DNA from: Mycobacteriales bacterium
Lineage (GTDB): Bacteria; Actinomycetota; Actinomycetes; Mycobacteriales; Mycobacteriaceae
Direction of reading: 5' to 3'
NCBI GenBank assembly: GCA_018376445.1
Contig: JAHABL010000006.1
Span: 1 to 64,000, forward strand
DNA: 64,000 bases
A program made the translations under genes and the position numbers. Below the pieces are notes generated by a model, which saw only the letters and a list, made by a program, of their open reading frames with translations, ran no database searches and was not told where the DNA came from. Shown in pieces: positions 46,518-55,834 of the stretch; positions within the stretch are counted from its first letter, which is position 1; each line of letters starts with the position of its first letter.

Positions 46518-46711
46518 ACTTTTATTCAACACCTGATGGGAGAAGCCGTCCATGCTCTCGTGACGCTCCCGGGATGATTCCCAGCGAAAAATAACGGCAA
46601 CAATGAAAAAATGCCGTAACCAGGGGCCACGCGCGTTTACTACGAAGTAACTCGTTTTCGCAGGTGATAACACTTGGGCTATTTGAATCGAGGTGGATTA
46701 CCCTATTAACC

Positions 46712-48487
46712 ATGAGTTCACCACTACCGCCTAACGGGGAACCCACCGATCGTCAAAAGGTCTGGTGCGGTAACTACGAAGACGGCGTTCCTGCACGCCT
46801 AGAGGTAGCCACCCGCACCATAGTCGACATGTTCGAATCCAGCGTGTCGCACTGGGCTGCAAACGATGCTCTGGAATTCTTCGGCGAAAAGATCACGTAC
46901 GCAGAATTGGCAGAATACGTTGAACGGTGCGCCGAGGGCCTTCGCCGTATGGGTGTCAGCAAAGGTGACCGCGTCGCTGTTTTGCTCCCGAACTGTCCGC
47001 AAGCCATCATTGCTTTCTATAGCATCCTGCGTCTTGGCGCCGTCGTCGTCGAGCACAACCCCCTGTATACCGAACACGAACTAGCGCAGCCGTTCTACGA
47101 CCACGGAGCGCGCGTCGCCATCTGCTGGGACAAGATCGCCCCGAAGATTGTGAAACTGCGTCGTACCAGTGATCTAGAAAATGTCGTCTCCGTCGACATC
47201 ACCAAATCCCTTCCCAAGAAACTCCAGTTTGCTCTCCGTCTCCCTCTGAAGAAGACTCGCGAACTGCGGGAATCCCTGTCCACCCCCGCCCGTCACACCT
47301 TCCCGTGGGAGCGCCTGCTGGACCATCCGCGTATCGCCGTCGAACACCCGCGCCCCAGCATGCACGATCCGGCGCTCATGCTCTACACCTCCGGCACCAC
47401 CGGTGCCCCGAAGGGGGCCGTACTAACCCATTTCAACCTCTCCTCCGAATTCGAAATGGCTCACGCCTGGATCAAAAACGCCGTCCCTGGCAAAGAAATC
47501 GTGCTGGTCTCGCTGCCACTCTTCCACGCCTACGGCATGCTGGCCAGCAACATCTTGGGGGTGGGCATCGGCGCAAAGCTCGTGCTTCTCCCTAAGCCAG
47601 ACATCAACCTCATCATGAAGAAATTCAAGAAAGAGGTCCCCACCTTCATTCCCGCCGTCCCACCGCTTTACCAACGCATTCTGGACGAGTCAAAGAAGCG
47701 CGGCATCTCTATCCACGGTGTCCGCTTAGCCTTCTCCGGCGCCATGACACTCCCCGCCGAACTGGTGGAAGAGTGGGAAGCCGCCACCGGAGGCGTCATC
47801 TCCGAAGGCTATGGCCTCACGGAGACCTCCCCGGTCATTGCCGGTAACCCGATGAGCCGCACGCTCCGCCAACCCGGCTCCGTCGGCGTTCCTTTCCCCG
47901 AAACCGAGATCCGCATTGTCAGCATCGAGGACGGGGTAACCGAGCTTGGCTTCAACAAACCCGGCGAGCTGGTGGTGCGGGGACCGCAGGTGTTCTCCGG
48001 CTACTACAACATGCCCGAAGCCACCGCCGAAGCAATGCGCGGAGGCTGGTTCCACACTGGCGACGTTGCCGTCATGAATGAGAACGGCTACATCACCATC
48101 GTCGATCGCCTCAAGGAAATGATCATCACTGGCGGCTTCAACGTCTACCCCACCGAGGTGGAAGAAACCCTCGCAGAGCACCCCTCCATAGCGGAGTGTG
48201 CCGTAGTGGGCGTGCGCAATCGACGCGGTGGCGAGATGGTGGCCGCCGCAGTGGTGCTGGAACATGGTGCCCGCCTCAACGAAGAGGCACTGCGCGACCA
48301 TTGCCGCGACTCCCTCACCCGCTACAAAGTGCCGAAACGCATCGTCGCGATAGAAGAAATCCCGAAGAACGTCATGGGCAAGGTGCTCCGGAAGGAAGCT
48401 TCCAAGCTGGTACAGGCCTTCATTGATGAACACCCCATCCCCATCGTTCCGACTAAGGAACTCCACGAAACGGAAAATCTAAAGTAG
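46712..48487 (+). CDS. Long-chain fatty-acid--CoA ligase (FadD type)
   Basis: Adenylate-forming acyl activator, 591 residues from ATG 46712; AGGTGG lies about 13 bases upstream. P-loop LYTSGTTGAPKGAVLTH, GYGLTETSPV (A5), WFHTGDVAVM, DRLKEMIITGGFNVYPTEVEE hinge, and catalytic Lys in NVMGKVLRKEA. N-terminal 35 residues are polar. Divergent from mshA; followed 14 bases later by an SDR, so the two may share a lipid pathway. Acyl chain specificity is not predictable. Confidence 0.9.
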   Translation: MSSPLPPNGEPTDRQKVWCGNYEDGVPARLEVATRTIVDMFESSVSHWAANDALEFFGEKITYAELAEYVERCAEGLRRMGVSKGDRVAVLLPNCPQAIIAFYSILRLGAVVVEHNPLYTEHELAQPFYDHGARVAICWDKIAPKIVKLRRTSDLENVVSVDITKSLPKKLQFALRLPLKKTRELRESLSTPARHTFPWERLLDHPRIAVEHPRPSMHDPALMLYTSGTTGAPKGAVLTHFNLSSEFEMAHAWIKNAVPGKEIVLVSLPLFHAYGMLASNILGVGIGAKLVLLPKPDINLIMKKFKKEVPTFIPAVPPLYQRILDESKKRGISIHGVRLAFSGAMTLPAELVEEWEAATGGVISEGYGLTETSPVIAGNPMSRTLRQPGSVGVPFPETEIRIVSIEDGVTELGFNKPGELVVRGPQVFSGYYNMPEATAEAMRGGWFHTGDVAVMNENGYITIVDRLKEMIITGGFNVYPTEVEETLAEHPSIAECAVVGVRNRRGGEMVAAAVVLEHGARLNEEALRDHCRDSLTRYKVPKRIVAIEEIPKNVMGKVLRKEASKLVQAFIDEHPIPIVPTKELHETENLK

Positions 48488-48501
48488 GACACAGTAGGAC
48501 A

Positions 48502-49242
48502 ATGTCTGACGCTCCCCGCAAGATCGCGGTGGTCACTGGTGCTTCCTCCGGCATCGGTGCCGCCACTGCGCGTCGTCTCGCCGCTGATGGCTACCAGGTA
48601 GTACTAGCGGCCCGCCGCCTCGACCGCCTCCAGGACCTTGCCGCAGAGATTGACGGAGTGGCCGTACAGTGCGACATCACCGACCAGGCTGACGTCGACG
48701 CCCTGGCTGCCCAATTCCCCACCATCCACATGCTGGTGAACAATGCGGGTGGCGCCCACGGCAAAACCACTGTGATGGAGTCCGATGAAGGCCAATGGCG
48801 CACCATGTGGGAAACCAACGTGCTGGGCACCATGCGAGTATGCCGGGCACTGGTACCGGCCCTCATCGCCTCCGGTGACGGTCTCATCGTCACCATCACC
48901 TCGGTGGCCGCCTTTGAAACCTACGAAGGTGGCTCCGGCTACACCTCCGCCAAACATGCCGAGTCCGCTCTGGCGATGACGCTCCGCAAGGAACTGCTAG
49001 GTGAGCCGGTGCGGCTCACAGAAATTCAGCCTGGCCTGGTGGAAACCGAGTTCTCGCTGGTGCGTTTCGGCGGCGATAAAGCGGCCGCTGATGCTGTCTA
49101 CCAGGGGATGACGCCGCTGCAAGCAGACGACATTGCCCGCACCATTTCCTTCGTGGCGGCGCAGCCCGCTCACGTTAACCTAGACACCATCCTCATCCGC
49201 GCGCGAGACCAATACGACAACGACCACGTGCTGCGTCGCTAA
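48502..49242 (+). CDS. Short-chain dehydrogenase/reductase
   Basis: 246 residues, classical SDR: TGASSGIG (residues 12-19), NNAG (75-78), catalytic Ser in ITSV, YTSAKHA catalytic Tyr/Lys and the QPGLVETE motif. The N-terminal Arg of AARRLDRL suggests NADP(H). The closest positional counterpart is Rv0484c, next to murB in mycobacteria. Its stop codon overlaps that of convergent murB (CTAA). Confidence 0.92.
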   Translation: MSDAPRKIAVVTGASSGIGAATARRLAADGYQVVLAARRLDRLQDLAAEIDGVAVQCDITDQADVDALAAQFPTIHMLVNNAGGAHGKTTVMESDEGQWRTMWETNVLGTMRVCRALVPALIASGDGLIVTITSVAAFETYEGGSGYTSAKHAESALAMTLRKELLGEPVRLTEIQPGLVETEFSLVRFGGDKAAADAVYQGMTPLQADDIARTISFVAAQPAHVNLDTILIRARDQYDNDHVLRR

Positions 49243-50579
49243 TCGAGGGGTGGAATGCTGCAGCCCACCAAAATAGGCTCCGGCACCAACTCCACCCCAA
49301 AGCGCTCCCACACCCCATCGCGAACCCTTCGCGCCACCTCAAGTAGTTCCGCCGTCGTCGCCGAACCACGGTTGGTTAAAGCCAGGGTGTGACGGGTACT
49401 CAAGGACGCGGGATACTCTCCACCGGGGAACCCCTTCGAGAACCCTGCCTGGTCGATGAGCCAGGCAGCGGACAGCTTCACGCCACCCTGCCCGGGGAAC
49501 TTCGGCATCACATCAGTATCAATACCAGCAGCCGAAATCTGTTCCAGCACATCGGTAAACATGCTCTCGCAAATGACAGGGTTGGTGAAAAACGAGCCTG
49601 TGGAGAACGTGTCCGGATCGGGCACAAGCTGCCCAGCAGGCGACTCCACCCACACCCCAGATGCGGACGGCTCCCCAAAACCGGTCGCCCGCACCCCAGA
49701 GCCGCACACGACCATGCCCTTCCCTCGCCGCAGCTCCAGCACCGTCTCTCGCGCCTGTTCCACCGGCACACGATCCAACGTCTGACAGCCCAACTGGCGC
49801 ACCAACTCCCGGTAGCGAATCGGCGCCGACAGTCCATCTCGCCGCAGCCGCAACTCCACCGCCGTCACCACCGCACGATGCGTGAACTTCAAATTCGAAT
49901 ACCGGTACGCCAACCCCAGCTGGTCCGCCGTCTCCCAGGTAATCTCCCCCGTCACCCGATCCACCAGCTCTACTCGCTGCAGCACCGACTCCATCTCCAC
50001 CCCATAGGCCCCCACATTCTGCACCGGCGTCGCCCCCACCTGGCCCGGAATACCCGACAGGCACTCCACTCCACCCCACCCCCGGGCCACCGTCTCGGCC
50101 ACACACTCATCCCAGTTGAGCCCCGCCGGCACCTGCACCGTCACCGAGCTCTCCGACTCGCGCACCACCCGCAGATGGTCCCCCTCCCCCGCTGTTTGAC
50201 GTAGCATCACCAACTCATGGCACTGCACCCCGGTGGACTCGTCACCCACCACAAGATTCGATCCCCCGCCCACCACAAATAATGGCACATCCCAACGCAG
50301 CGCAGCACGCACCACCGCACTCACCTGTGCGGCATTAGAGCACGTCACCATCCCCCGCGCCGGCGCACCCAACTGAGACGTGGTGTAGTCCGCAAACCGG
50401 GCCTGCGGCGACACCTCCGCCCCCGCCACCCGTGCCGCCTCCCACAGCCCAGCGAGTGCGGCGGCAGAAACAGCAGTAGACGTAGAGGAAGCAGAAGAAC
50501 CAGCAGAAGCAGAGGCAGCAGCCCCACAAGACGCCAACTCGCTGGCGTGACCCGACAACGTGGTGTGATCGCTGTTCAT
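49239..50579 (-). CDS. murB: UDP-N-acetylenolpyruvoylglucosamine reductase
   Basis: FAD enzyme that reduces enolpyruvyl-UDP-GlcNAc to UDP-MurNAc in peptidoglycan synthesis. 446 residues as drawn; the first 45 are a Ser/Ala/Thr low-complexity extension, so a later start is possible. FAD domain VVGGGSNLVV and GWGGVECLSGIPGQVGATPVQNVGAYG; YRYSNLK contains the type I tyrosine; the catalytic Ser is in STGSFFTNPV and the late Glu in LVPEPILVG. Overlaps the convergent SDR by four bases. Confidence 0.95.
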   Translation of the reverse strand: MNSDHTTLSGHASELASCGAAASASAGSSASSTSTAVSAAALAGLWEAARVAGAEVSPQARFADYTTSQLGAPARGMVTCSNAAQVSAVVRAALRWDVPLFVVGGGSNLVVGDESTGVQCHELVMLRQTAGEGDHLRVVRESESSVTVQVPAGLNWDECVAETVARGWGGVECLSGIPGQVGATPVQNVGAYGVEMESVLQRVELVDRVTGEITWETADQLGLAYRYSNLKFTHRAVVTAVELRLRRDGLSAPIRYRELVRQLGCQTLDRVPVEQARETVLELRRGKGMVVCGSGVRATGFGEPSASGVWVESPAGQLVPDPDTFSTGSFFTNPVICESMFTDVLEQISAAGIDTDVMPKFPGQGGVKLSAAWLIDQAGFSKGFPGGEYPASLSTRHTLALTNRGSATTAELLEVARRVRDGVWERFGVELVPEPILVGCSIPPLD

Positions 50580-50627
50580 GCCCCCAGGATACCCGCTCAG
50601 AAGGCGAATCCCGGTAGGCTCTCTAGT

Positions 50628-51458
50628 ATGCGAGCAGCCGACGCGCGGGTTGCCGGAATTCCCACCTCAATTCCCCGCACCCCACCCCGCCACGCCTTGG
50701 GCACCATCACCCGAGGCACTACCGGCGTCAACCGGCTCCGCAAATGCGACCGCTGGATGAGCCACCACCCCGCCATTCGCGCCGCTCTTCACAGCGCCCC
50801 CCAACCACTCGCCATCGACCTCGGCTACGGTGCCGCCCCCTGGACTACCGTAGAAATGGCCACCCGCCTTCGCGCCCACGTCGCCCCCCAGTTAGAGGTC
50901 GTTGGCCTCGAAATAGACCCCGCCCGCATCTTCCCTGCCCAACACGGAGTCCGCTTCGAAGAAGGCGGCTTCGAACTCTCCCACTACCGCCCACAACTCG
51001 TCCGCGCCTTCAATGTGCTCCGCCAATACACCGAAGAAGAAGTAGGAAACGCCTGGCGCATCATGCAATCCCGCCTCGCCCCCGGCGGCGTCATTGTCGA
51101 AGGCACGTGCAATGAAGTGGGGCAACGCGCCGCCTGGGTACTCCTCGACCAGGCGCGCCCCCTCAGCCTCACCCTCGCCTGGTCCCCCCACGCCGTCACC
51201 ACCCCCTCAGATGTGGCCGAACGGCTCCCCAAAGCCCTCATTCACCGCAACGTACCCGGCGAGAAAATCTACGACCTCCTCCACGCTGCCGACAACGCCT
51301 GGGCAGCCACCGCCGGCTACGCTACCTTCGGCCCCCTCGACCGCTGGCGCCGCGCCAAGGAAATGCTCCGCACAGAAGGCTGGCCCGTCGACCGCCAACG
51401 CCGCAAACTCCAAGATTGCCTCCTCACCGTCCCCTGGGAAGCAGTTTCCCCCGCCTAG
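50628..51458 (+). CDS. Putative SAM-dependent methyltransferase
   Basis: 276 residues from ATG 50628; an earlier in-frame start would overlap murB. Residues about 60-90 resemble the SAM motif I (LAIDLGYGAAPWTTVEMATRL), followed by VVGLEIDPARI (acidic motif II end) and LAPGGVIVEGTCNEVG (motif of strand 5). The YGAAPW variant is found in a conserved actinobacterial group without assigned substrate. Start divergent from murB by about 50 bases. Confidence 0.75.
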   Translation: MRAADARVAGIPTSIPRTPPRHALGTITRGTTGVNRLRKCDRWMSHHPAIRAALHSAPQPLAIDLGYGAAPWTTVEMATRLRAHVAPQLEVVGLEIDPARIFPAQHGVRFEEGGFELSHYRPQLVRAFNVLRQYTEEEVGNAWRIMQSRLAPGGVIVEGTCNEVGQRAAWVLLDQARPLSLTLAWSPHAVTTPSDVAERLPKALIHRNVPGEKIYDLLHAADNAWAATAGYATFGPLDRWRRAKEMLRTEGWPVDRQRRKLQDCLLTVPWEAVSPA

Positions 51459-51545
51459 CTGCCGACCGCACCAAGCCGCCAACCCCACAAAGCTGTCCCA
51501 TCCGCGTAGTGGCGCAGATGCCTGTGCACCTGGAACAATGAACGC

Positions 51546-52385
51546 ATGACCGCACCTGGAACCCCCCAAGGACAGCTACCCAGCCGCCGACGGGCCGCCA
51601 TCCCCCTCATCATCATTTTCCTCTTCACCATCCTGCTGATCTGCCTGGGCATCGAACTCTACACACGCCACAGCATCGGCAACCAGGTTGCGGACTCTAT
51701 CTCCGCCGAAGTCAACAAAAACTGCACGGACAACCCCCGCGACGAACAAAGCTGCGCCACCGTAGGCGTCCCCGTCCGCACCTCCTTCGGCTCCACCCCC
51801 ATCCTCTTCGGACTCTCCTCCAAGACCCTCCCACAGATCAACGTGCGCATAGGACCCCTGCCCCCCGCCGACCTGCGCGTAGGCACCGTAGTACAATTCG
51901 ACGCCAAGGATATTGACTACTCCGACTCCACCAACCTGCATTTCGGCAGCGCCCATGCCACCCTCGCCATCCCCCCACAGGCACTCCACAACATCATCAA
52001 TGACGAGATGAAACGTCAGGGAGGGGCACTCGCCGGGGCACTCACAGTCACCAACGTCACCTACCACCCCGACTCCAGCACCATCGGTCTCCAACTTAAC
52101 AACGGCCTGGCGGACCTCACCATCGCCCCCAAGGTACGCGATGGCCAATTCGTGTTCGAGCTGACAGACGCCTCCGTGGTCGGCTTCCGCCACCAGGCAC
52201 TGGTCCAAGGCCTGCGCAGTATCATCCTGGAACTCTCCGGCAAATACCTTGACCTGCTTCCTCCCGGATTCACGGCAGAATCGGTGACGGTGCACGAGAA
52301 GTCCATTGACGTGGAACTGAACGGCACCAACTTCACGTCCCAGGATCTAGCGCAGGCAGGCCAAACCCAGCGTTCCCGTCGCTAA
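51546..52385 (+). CDS. DUF2993 (LmeA-like) envelope protein
   Basis: 279 residues: basic N-terminus, one membrane span at about 19-41 (IPLIIIFLFTILLICLGIEL), then an extracytoplasmic DUF2993 domain of repeated beta-strands (ADSISAEV..., GSTPILFGLSS, VRIGPLPPADLRVGTV, LLPPGFTAESVTVHEKSIDVEL). In mycobacteria LmeA of this family is a periplasmic lipid-binding protein needed for lipomannan elongation. Orthology is not proven; family assignment rests on architecture and a few motifs. Confidence 0.75.
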   Translation: MTAPGTPQGQLPSRRRAAIPLIIIFLFTILLICLGIELYTRHSIGNQVADSISAEVNKNCTDNPRDEQSCATVGVPVRTSFGSTPILFGLSSKTLPQINVRIGPLPPADLRVGTVVQFDAKDIDYSDSTNLHFGSAHATLAIPPQALHNIINDEMKRQGGALAGALTVTNVTYHPDSSTIGLQLNNGLADLTIAPKVRDGQFVFELTDASVVGFRHQALVQGLRSIILELSGKYLDLLPPGFTAESVTVHEKSIDVELNGTNFTSQDLAQAGQTQRSRR

Positions 52386-52408
52386 CGCAACAAGGGAGTT
52401 TGCAGCCG

Positions 52409-53116
52409 CTAGTCGGGCATACCAGCGAGCAGCGCCGCAGCCTCCTCCGGGGAACACCCCAACTGGGTCGCCCCCGCCGCCATCAGCTCCAACGCCTGCG
52501 CCGCCGTCGACACCCCGCCCATCGCCTTAATTCCCAACTGGCCTCCCACACTCTCCGCCATCGCACGCACCGCCTCCACGGAAGCACCATCCCCCGCCGG
52601 GTGCAGGCCAGTACCCGTCACCACCATATCCGCACCCACTGCCAGCGCAATCTGGCAGCAGCGGGAAATCCTGTCCAGCCCGTCCGACAACGTCAACAGA
52701 TAGGCAGTCTCCACCACAATTTGCAGGATGACGGGGGCCGGCGCCGCCTCCCGCACCGTCACCAAGTCCGCCATCAGCGCATTCCATTCCCCCGCCACAA
52801 TGGCCCCCAAATCTGCCATCACGCACACTTCAGTAGCCCCCTGGTCTACCGCCAAACGTGCCGAAAAAGCCTTCGATAGGCTGTAGTCCGCCCCCAGCGG
52901 GTAGCTCACCAGGGTACCCACCGGCAGCTGCGCCTGCGGCTGCGGCAATCTCCCCGACGGCACATAGCAGGCATTGAATCCCCACTCTCCCGCCTGCTCC
53001 ACCAGCTCCGTCACCTGTGCGGACGTCAGCTCCGGAGCCGTCACCATCAGATCAATAAACGCCGCCAGCTCGTGGCGATTGGCAGGCAGGTCCGCGTTGG
53101 CATTGGCAAATGTCAT
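52409..53116 (-). CDS. DeoC-like aldolase lacking the Schiff-base lysine
   Basis: 235 residues over the deoxyribose-phosphate aldolase fold, at the position of deoC in mycobacteria (Rv0478). The canonical motif FVKTSTG is MVVTGTG here: the catalytic lysine is Val166 (codon 52619-52621). The conserved Asp of the EIDMV motif is Cys98 (52823-52825). The downstream lysine of VKASGG is kept (Lys197 in GIKAMGG), as are HPAG and the phosphate-binding GATQLG. With two of three catalytic residues changed, normal aldolase activity is unlikely; the frame is intact, so a different function, possibly binding, is more likely than simple decay. The start is 21 bases from divergent purU. Confidence 0.8.
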   Translation of the reverse strand: MTFANANADLPANRHELAAFIDLMVTAPELTSAQVTELVEQAGEWGFNACYVPSGRLPQPQAQLPVGTLVSYPLGADYSLSKAFSARLAVDQGATEVCVMADLGAIVAGEWNALMADLVTVREAAPAPVILQIVVETAYLLTLSDGLDRISRCCQIALAVGADMVVTGTGLHPAGDGASVEAVRAMAESVGGQLGIKAMGGVSTAAQALELMAAGATQLGCSPEEAAALLAGMPD

Positions 53117-53137
53117 AGACCCAGGCTACCCGCTAAA

Positions 53138-54052
53138 ATGTGGCACATGATTGTGAACGACCAGAAGCCTGCCGTCTCCGGCAACGAACACCGCTACGTT
53201 CTCACCCTGGACTGCCCCGACCGCGTCGGCATTGTCGCCGAAATCTCCCAATTCCTGGCAGATATGGGTGGATGGATTCTGGAAGCCGCCTACTACGCCG
53301 ACCCCATCTCCAGCTGGTTCCACACCCGCCAAGCCGTCCTCGCCAGCTCCGTCGACATGAGCTTCGAGGAACTCCAAGAACGCTGGAACAACATGGCCAC
53401 CCACCTGGGCCCCGACGCCCACGCACAGGTCACCGACACCGCTCGCCTGAAGCGCGGTGTCATCCTCGTCTCCAAGCAAGGCCACTGTCTGCACGACCTG
53501 ATGGGCCGCATTCACCACGGCGACTACCCCATGGATGTCGCCTGCATCGTCTCCAACCATCCCGACATGCAGCCCGTTGCCGACTACTACGGCATCCCCT
53601 ACCACTACGTTCCCTTCGGCCCCGGTGAACAAGGCAAGCGAGAAGCCTTCGACACGATCGCAGAGATCGTCGACGCAGAAGAACCGGACGTTATTGTGCT
53701 CGCCCGCTTCATGCAGATTCTTCCCCCCGACCTGTGCGAGCGATGGGAGGGCCGCTGCATCAACATCCACCACAGCTTCCTGCCGTCCTTCATGGGCGCC
53801 CGGCCATACGCCCAGGCCTACAAACGTGGTGTGAAACTCGTGGGTGCCACCTGTCACTTCGTCACGAGCGACCTCGACAATGGACCCATCATCGAGCAGG
53901 ATGTGCAGCGTGTCAGCCACGCCGACACAGAAAAGGACATGGTACGGAAAGGCCGCGATATTGAGCAGCTCGTGCTTGCCCGTGGCCTGCGCTGGTTCCT
54001 GGAAGACCGGGTACAGGTCCACAACCACCGCACCGTTATCTTCGAGTCCTAG
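53138..54052 (+). CDS. purU: Formyltetrahydrofolate deformylase
   Basis: Hydrolyses 10-formyl-THF to THF and formate, balancing one-carbon and purine pools. 304 residues from ATG 53138 (ATG 53147 also possible; no Shine-Dalgarno, perhaps leaderless). N-terminal ACT domain (LTLDCPDRVGIVAEISQFLA), then the formyltransferase fold with VSKQGHCLHDLM, VLARFMQILPPDL, INIHHSFLPSF (catalytic Asn/His) and NGPIIEQDV (Asp). Its stop overlaps the convergent DUF2516 stop (CTAG). Confidence 0.94.
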   Translation: MWHMIVNDQKPAVSGNEHRYVLTLDCPDRVGIVAEISQFLADMGGWILEAAYYADPISSWFHTRQAVLASSVDMSFEELQERWNNMATHLGPDAHAQVTDTARLKRGVILVSKQGHCLHDLMGRIHHGDYPMDVACIVSNHPDMQPVADYYGIPYHYVPFGPGEQGKREAFDTIAEIVDAEEPDVIVLARFMQILPPDLCERWEGRCINIHHSFLPSFMGARPYAQAYKRGVKLVGATCHFVTSDLDNGPIIEQDVQRVSHADTEKDMVRKGRDIEQLVLARGLRWFLEDRVQVHNHRTVIFES

Positions 54053-54399
54053 CGGGCCCAGTTCCCGCCGTAGCCGTCCTGGGAAAAGCCCAACAAATCA
54101 TCCATCTCGGTACGCTTCGACCCCCAGTACACGCCAACGATCACCCAGCCGATAATCACCAGCGACACCATGCTGGAGCCCAACGAAAAGACGTTCCAGA
54201 ACATCGCCACCGCGGACACCACCAGCATGGCCACCCACCCGGTCTTGGACACCCGGCCCGTCAACTCGAACGCATCTGACCGCATGCGGGCCGCATGCAC
54301 CACCGAGCGAATAGCGTAAATGCCTCCAATGAGCGCAAACACCGCCACCGCCAACATCTCCACGGGCACAGACAAGATGTAGTGGGCAAACATCGGCAT
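54049..54399 (-). CDS. DUF2516-like membrane protein
   Basis: 116 residues with spans at about 10-32 (VPVEMLAVAVFALIGGIYAI), 54-75 (VAMLVVSAVAMFWNVFSL) and 76-94 (MVSLVIIGWVIVGVYW), and a hydrophilic tail ending YGGNWAR. The layout matches the actinobacterial DUF2516 family (Rv0476-like), function unknown. Lies three bases downstream of the DUF445 gene and probably in one transcript with it. Confidence 0.7.
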   Translation of the reverse strand: MPMFAHYILSVPVEMLAVAVFALIGGIYAIRSVVHAARMRSDAFELTGRVSKTGWVAMLVVSAVAMFWNVFSLGSSMVSLVIIGWVIVGVYWGSKRTEMDDLLGFSQDGYGGNWAR

Positions 54400-54402
54400 G
54401 GC

Positions 54403-55719
54403 TTACACTCCCAAAACGAAGAAGGCGATGGTGTAAATGAGCAGGCCGGCCAAAGAACCCACAACCGTACCGTTCATACGGATGAACTGGAGGTCTTTAC
54501 CAACCAGCACCTCGATTTTATCGGAGGCCTCGGCCGCATCCCAGCGCTCCACCGTGTCAGAAATAATGCCGGTGATCTCCGGAGCGTAGTTCGACGCCAG
54601 ATGCTTTGCGGCCGCCACCACACGCTCAGAAATGACCTCCTGTACCTTCTCACTGGTCGCCATGGAATGGCCCATCGCCATAACCGCCTGGTGGGCCTTG
54701 CGACGCAACAGACTATTGGGGTCAGCACTAGTGTGGAGCAGAAACTCCTTGGCGTTCTCCCACGTCTTCTCCGTCATCGACGAGGTAGCTTCCTTGGCCA
54801 GAATGTTCTGCTTGATCTCCTCCACCTTCTCAATGGTCTTGGGATCATTCTGCAGATCGTTCGCCATCTCGTGCAGCCACCGCTTCGCGGCGAGACGCGC
54901 CTCATGGTTCGGCTGCCGCGAGACCTTGGACGTCCAATCCACCAGTTCGCGGTGAATACGAGCACCCACCAGATCCTGCAGGATCTGCGGCGCCCAGGCG
55001 GGGCTATCGCTGTTGACAATGCGGTCCACTGTCGGCCCTGCCTTCACCGCCCACTGGAAAGCCTTCTCGGAGAGGAACTGAATAGCTGGCTCTTCCTTCT
55101 CGGAATCCAGCAGCTTCTGCAAGTACTCGCCCAGTTCTGGCGCCAGCACCCGGTCACCAATCTGGTGGTCGATGGTGCGGTCAATGAGCTCCAGCACTTC
55201 CTTGTCGTCAACAACATCCATAATGCCTTTGACGGCGGTGCCGAGTTCACCAGAGACCTTGGCCGCATTCTCCGGCTCCTGCAGCCACTGTCCCAGGCGT
55301 TTCGGTAGCTGGGCGGATTCAATCTTCTCTCCCACCAACTCGGGGTTGAGGAAGTTGTCCGCCACGAAGGTGGCCATGCTGGTCCCCAGCTTGTCCTTCT
55401 GCTCACGGATGATGGCGGTGTGGGGGATGGGGAGTTTCAGCGGGTGACGGAAGAGGGCGGTCACCGCGAACCAGTCGGCCAGGCCGCCGACCATGCCGGC
55501 TTCGGCGGCTGCCCGTAAGAAGCCCAACCACACCCAGTCGTAATAGCGCTGCAGAATGTGACAGATGATGAAGATAATGGCCGCCACGATCAGCATAGAG
55601 GTGGCGATGATGCGCATCTTCCGCAGTTCGGCACGCTTAATGCGCGCCTGTTCGGGCTCAATATCGGGGAGCGGGAGGGGCGCTTTCTTTACGGGGCTGG
55701 TATTCGCTGGAGCAGTCAC
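54403..55719 (-). CDS. DUF445 family membrane protein
   Basis: 438 residues from GTG 55719. N-terminal span (MRIIATSMLIVAAIIFIICHIL), then the DUF445 block with AAAEAGMVGGLADWFAVTALFRHPLKLPIPHTAIIREQKD, a long helical region and a C-terminal span (GTVVGSLAGLLIYTIAFFVL). The family (YjiN in E. coli) has no assigned biochemical function. The GVTALF/IPHTAII motif is unmistakable. Confidence 0.88.
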   Translation of the reverse strand: MTAPANTSPVKKAPLPLPDIEPEQARIKRAELRKMRIIATSMLIVAAIIFIICHILQRYYDWVWLGFLRAAAEAGMVGGLADWFAVTALFRHPLKLPIPHTAIIREQKDKLGTSMATFVADNFLNPELVGEKIESAQLPKRLGQWLQEPENAAKVSGELGTAVKGIMDVVDDKEVLELIDRTIDHQIGDRVLAPELGEYLQKLLDSEKEEPAIQFLSEKAFQWAVKAGPTVDRIVNSDSPAWAPQILQDLVGARIHRELVDWTSKVSRQPNHEARLAAKRWLHEMANDLQNDPKTIEKVEEIKQNILAKEATSSMTEKTWENAKEFLLHTSADPNSLLRRKAHQAVMAMGHSMATSEKVQEVISERVVAAAKHLASNYAPEITGIISDTVERWDAAEASDKIEVLVGKDLQFIRMNGTVVGSLAGLLIYTIAFFVLGV

Positions 55720-55834
55720 TCTTCGATTCTGCCCCAAAAACCGTATTTTGGCAGCTTGCTAACAGGTTGTGGCAGCTCGCTGAGAGGTAACGCACCTCTA
55801 GCGCACCTCATATGTTGCTCCAGCGGAACCAGTG

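Noticed and set aside
50460..50535. Trinucleotide-like repeats at the murB N-terminus as a phase-variable tract
   Set aside because: The Ser/Ala-rich stretch uses mixed codons and is not a uniform repeat, so slippage is not indicated.
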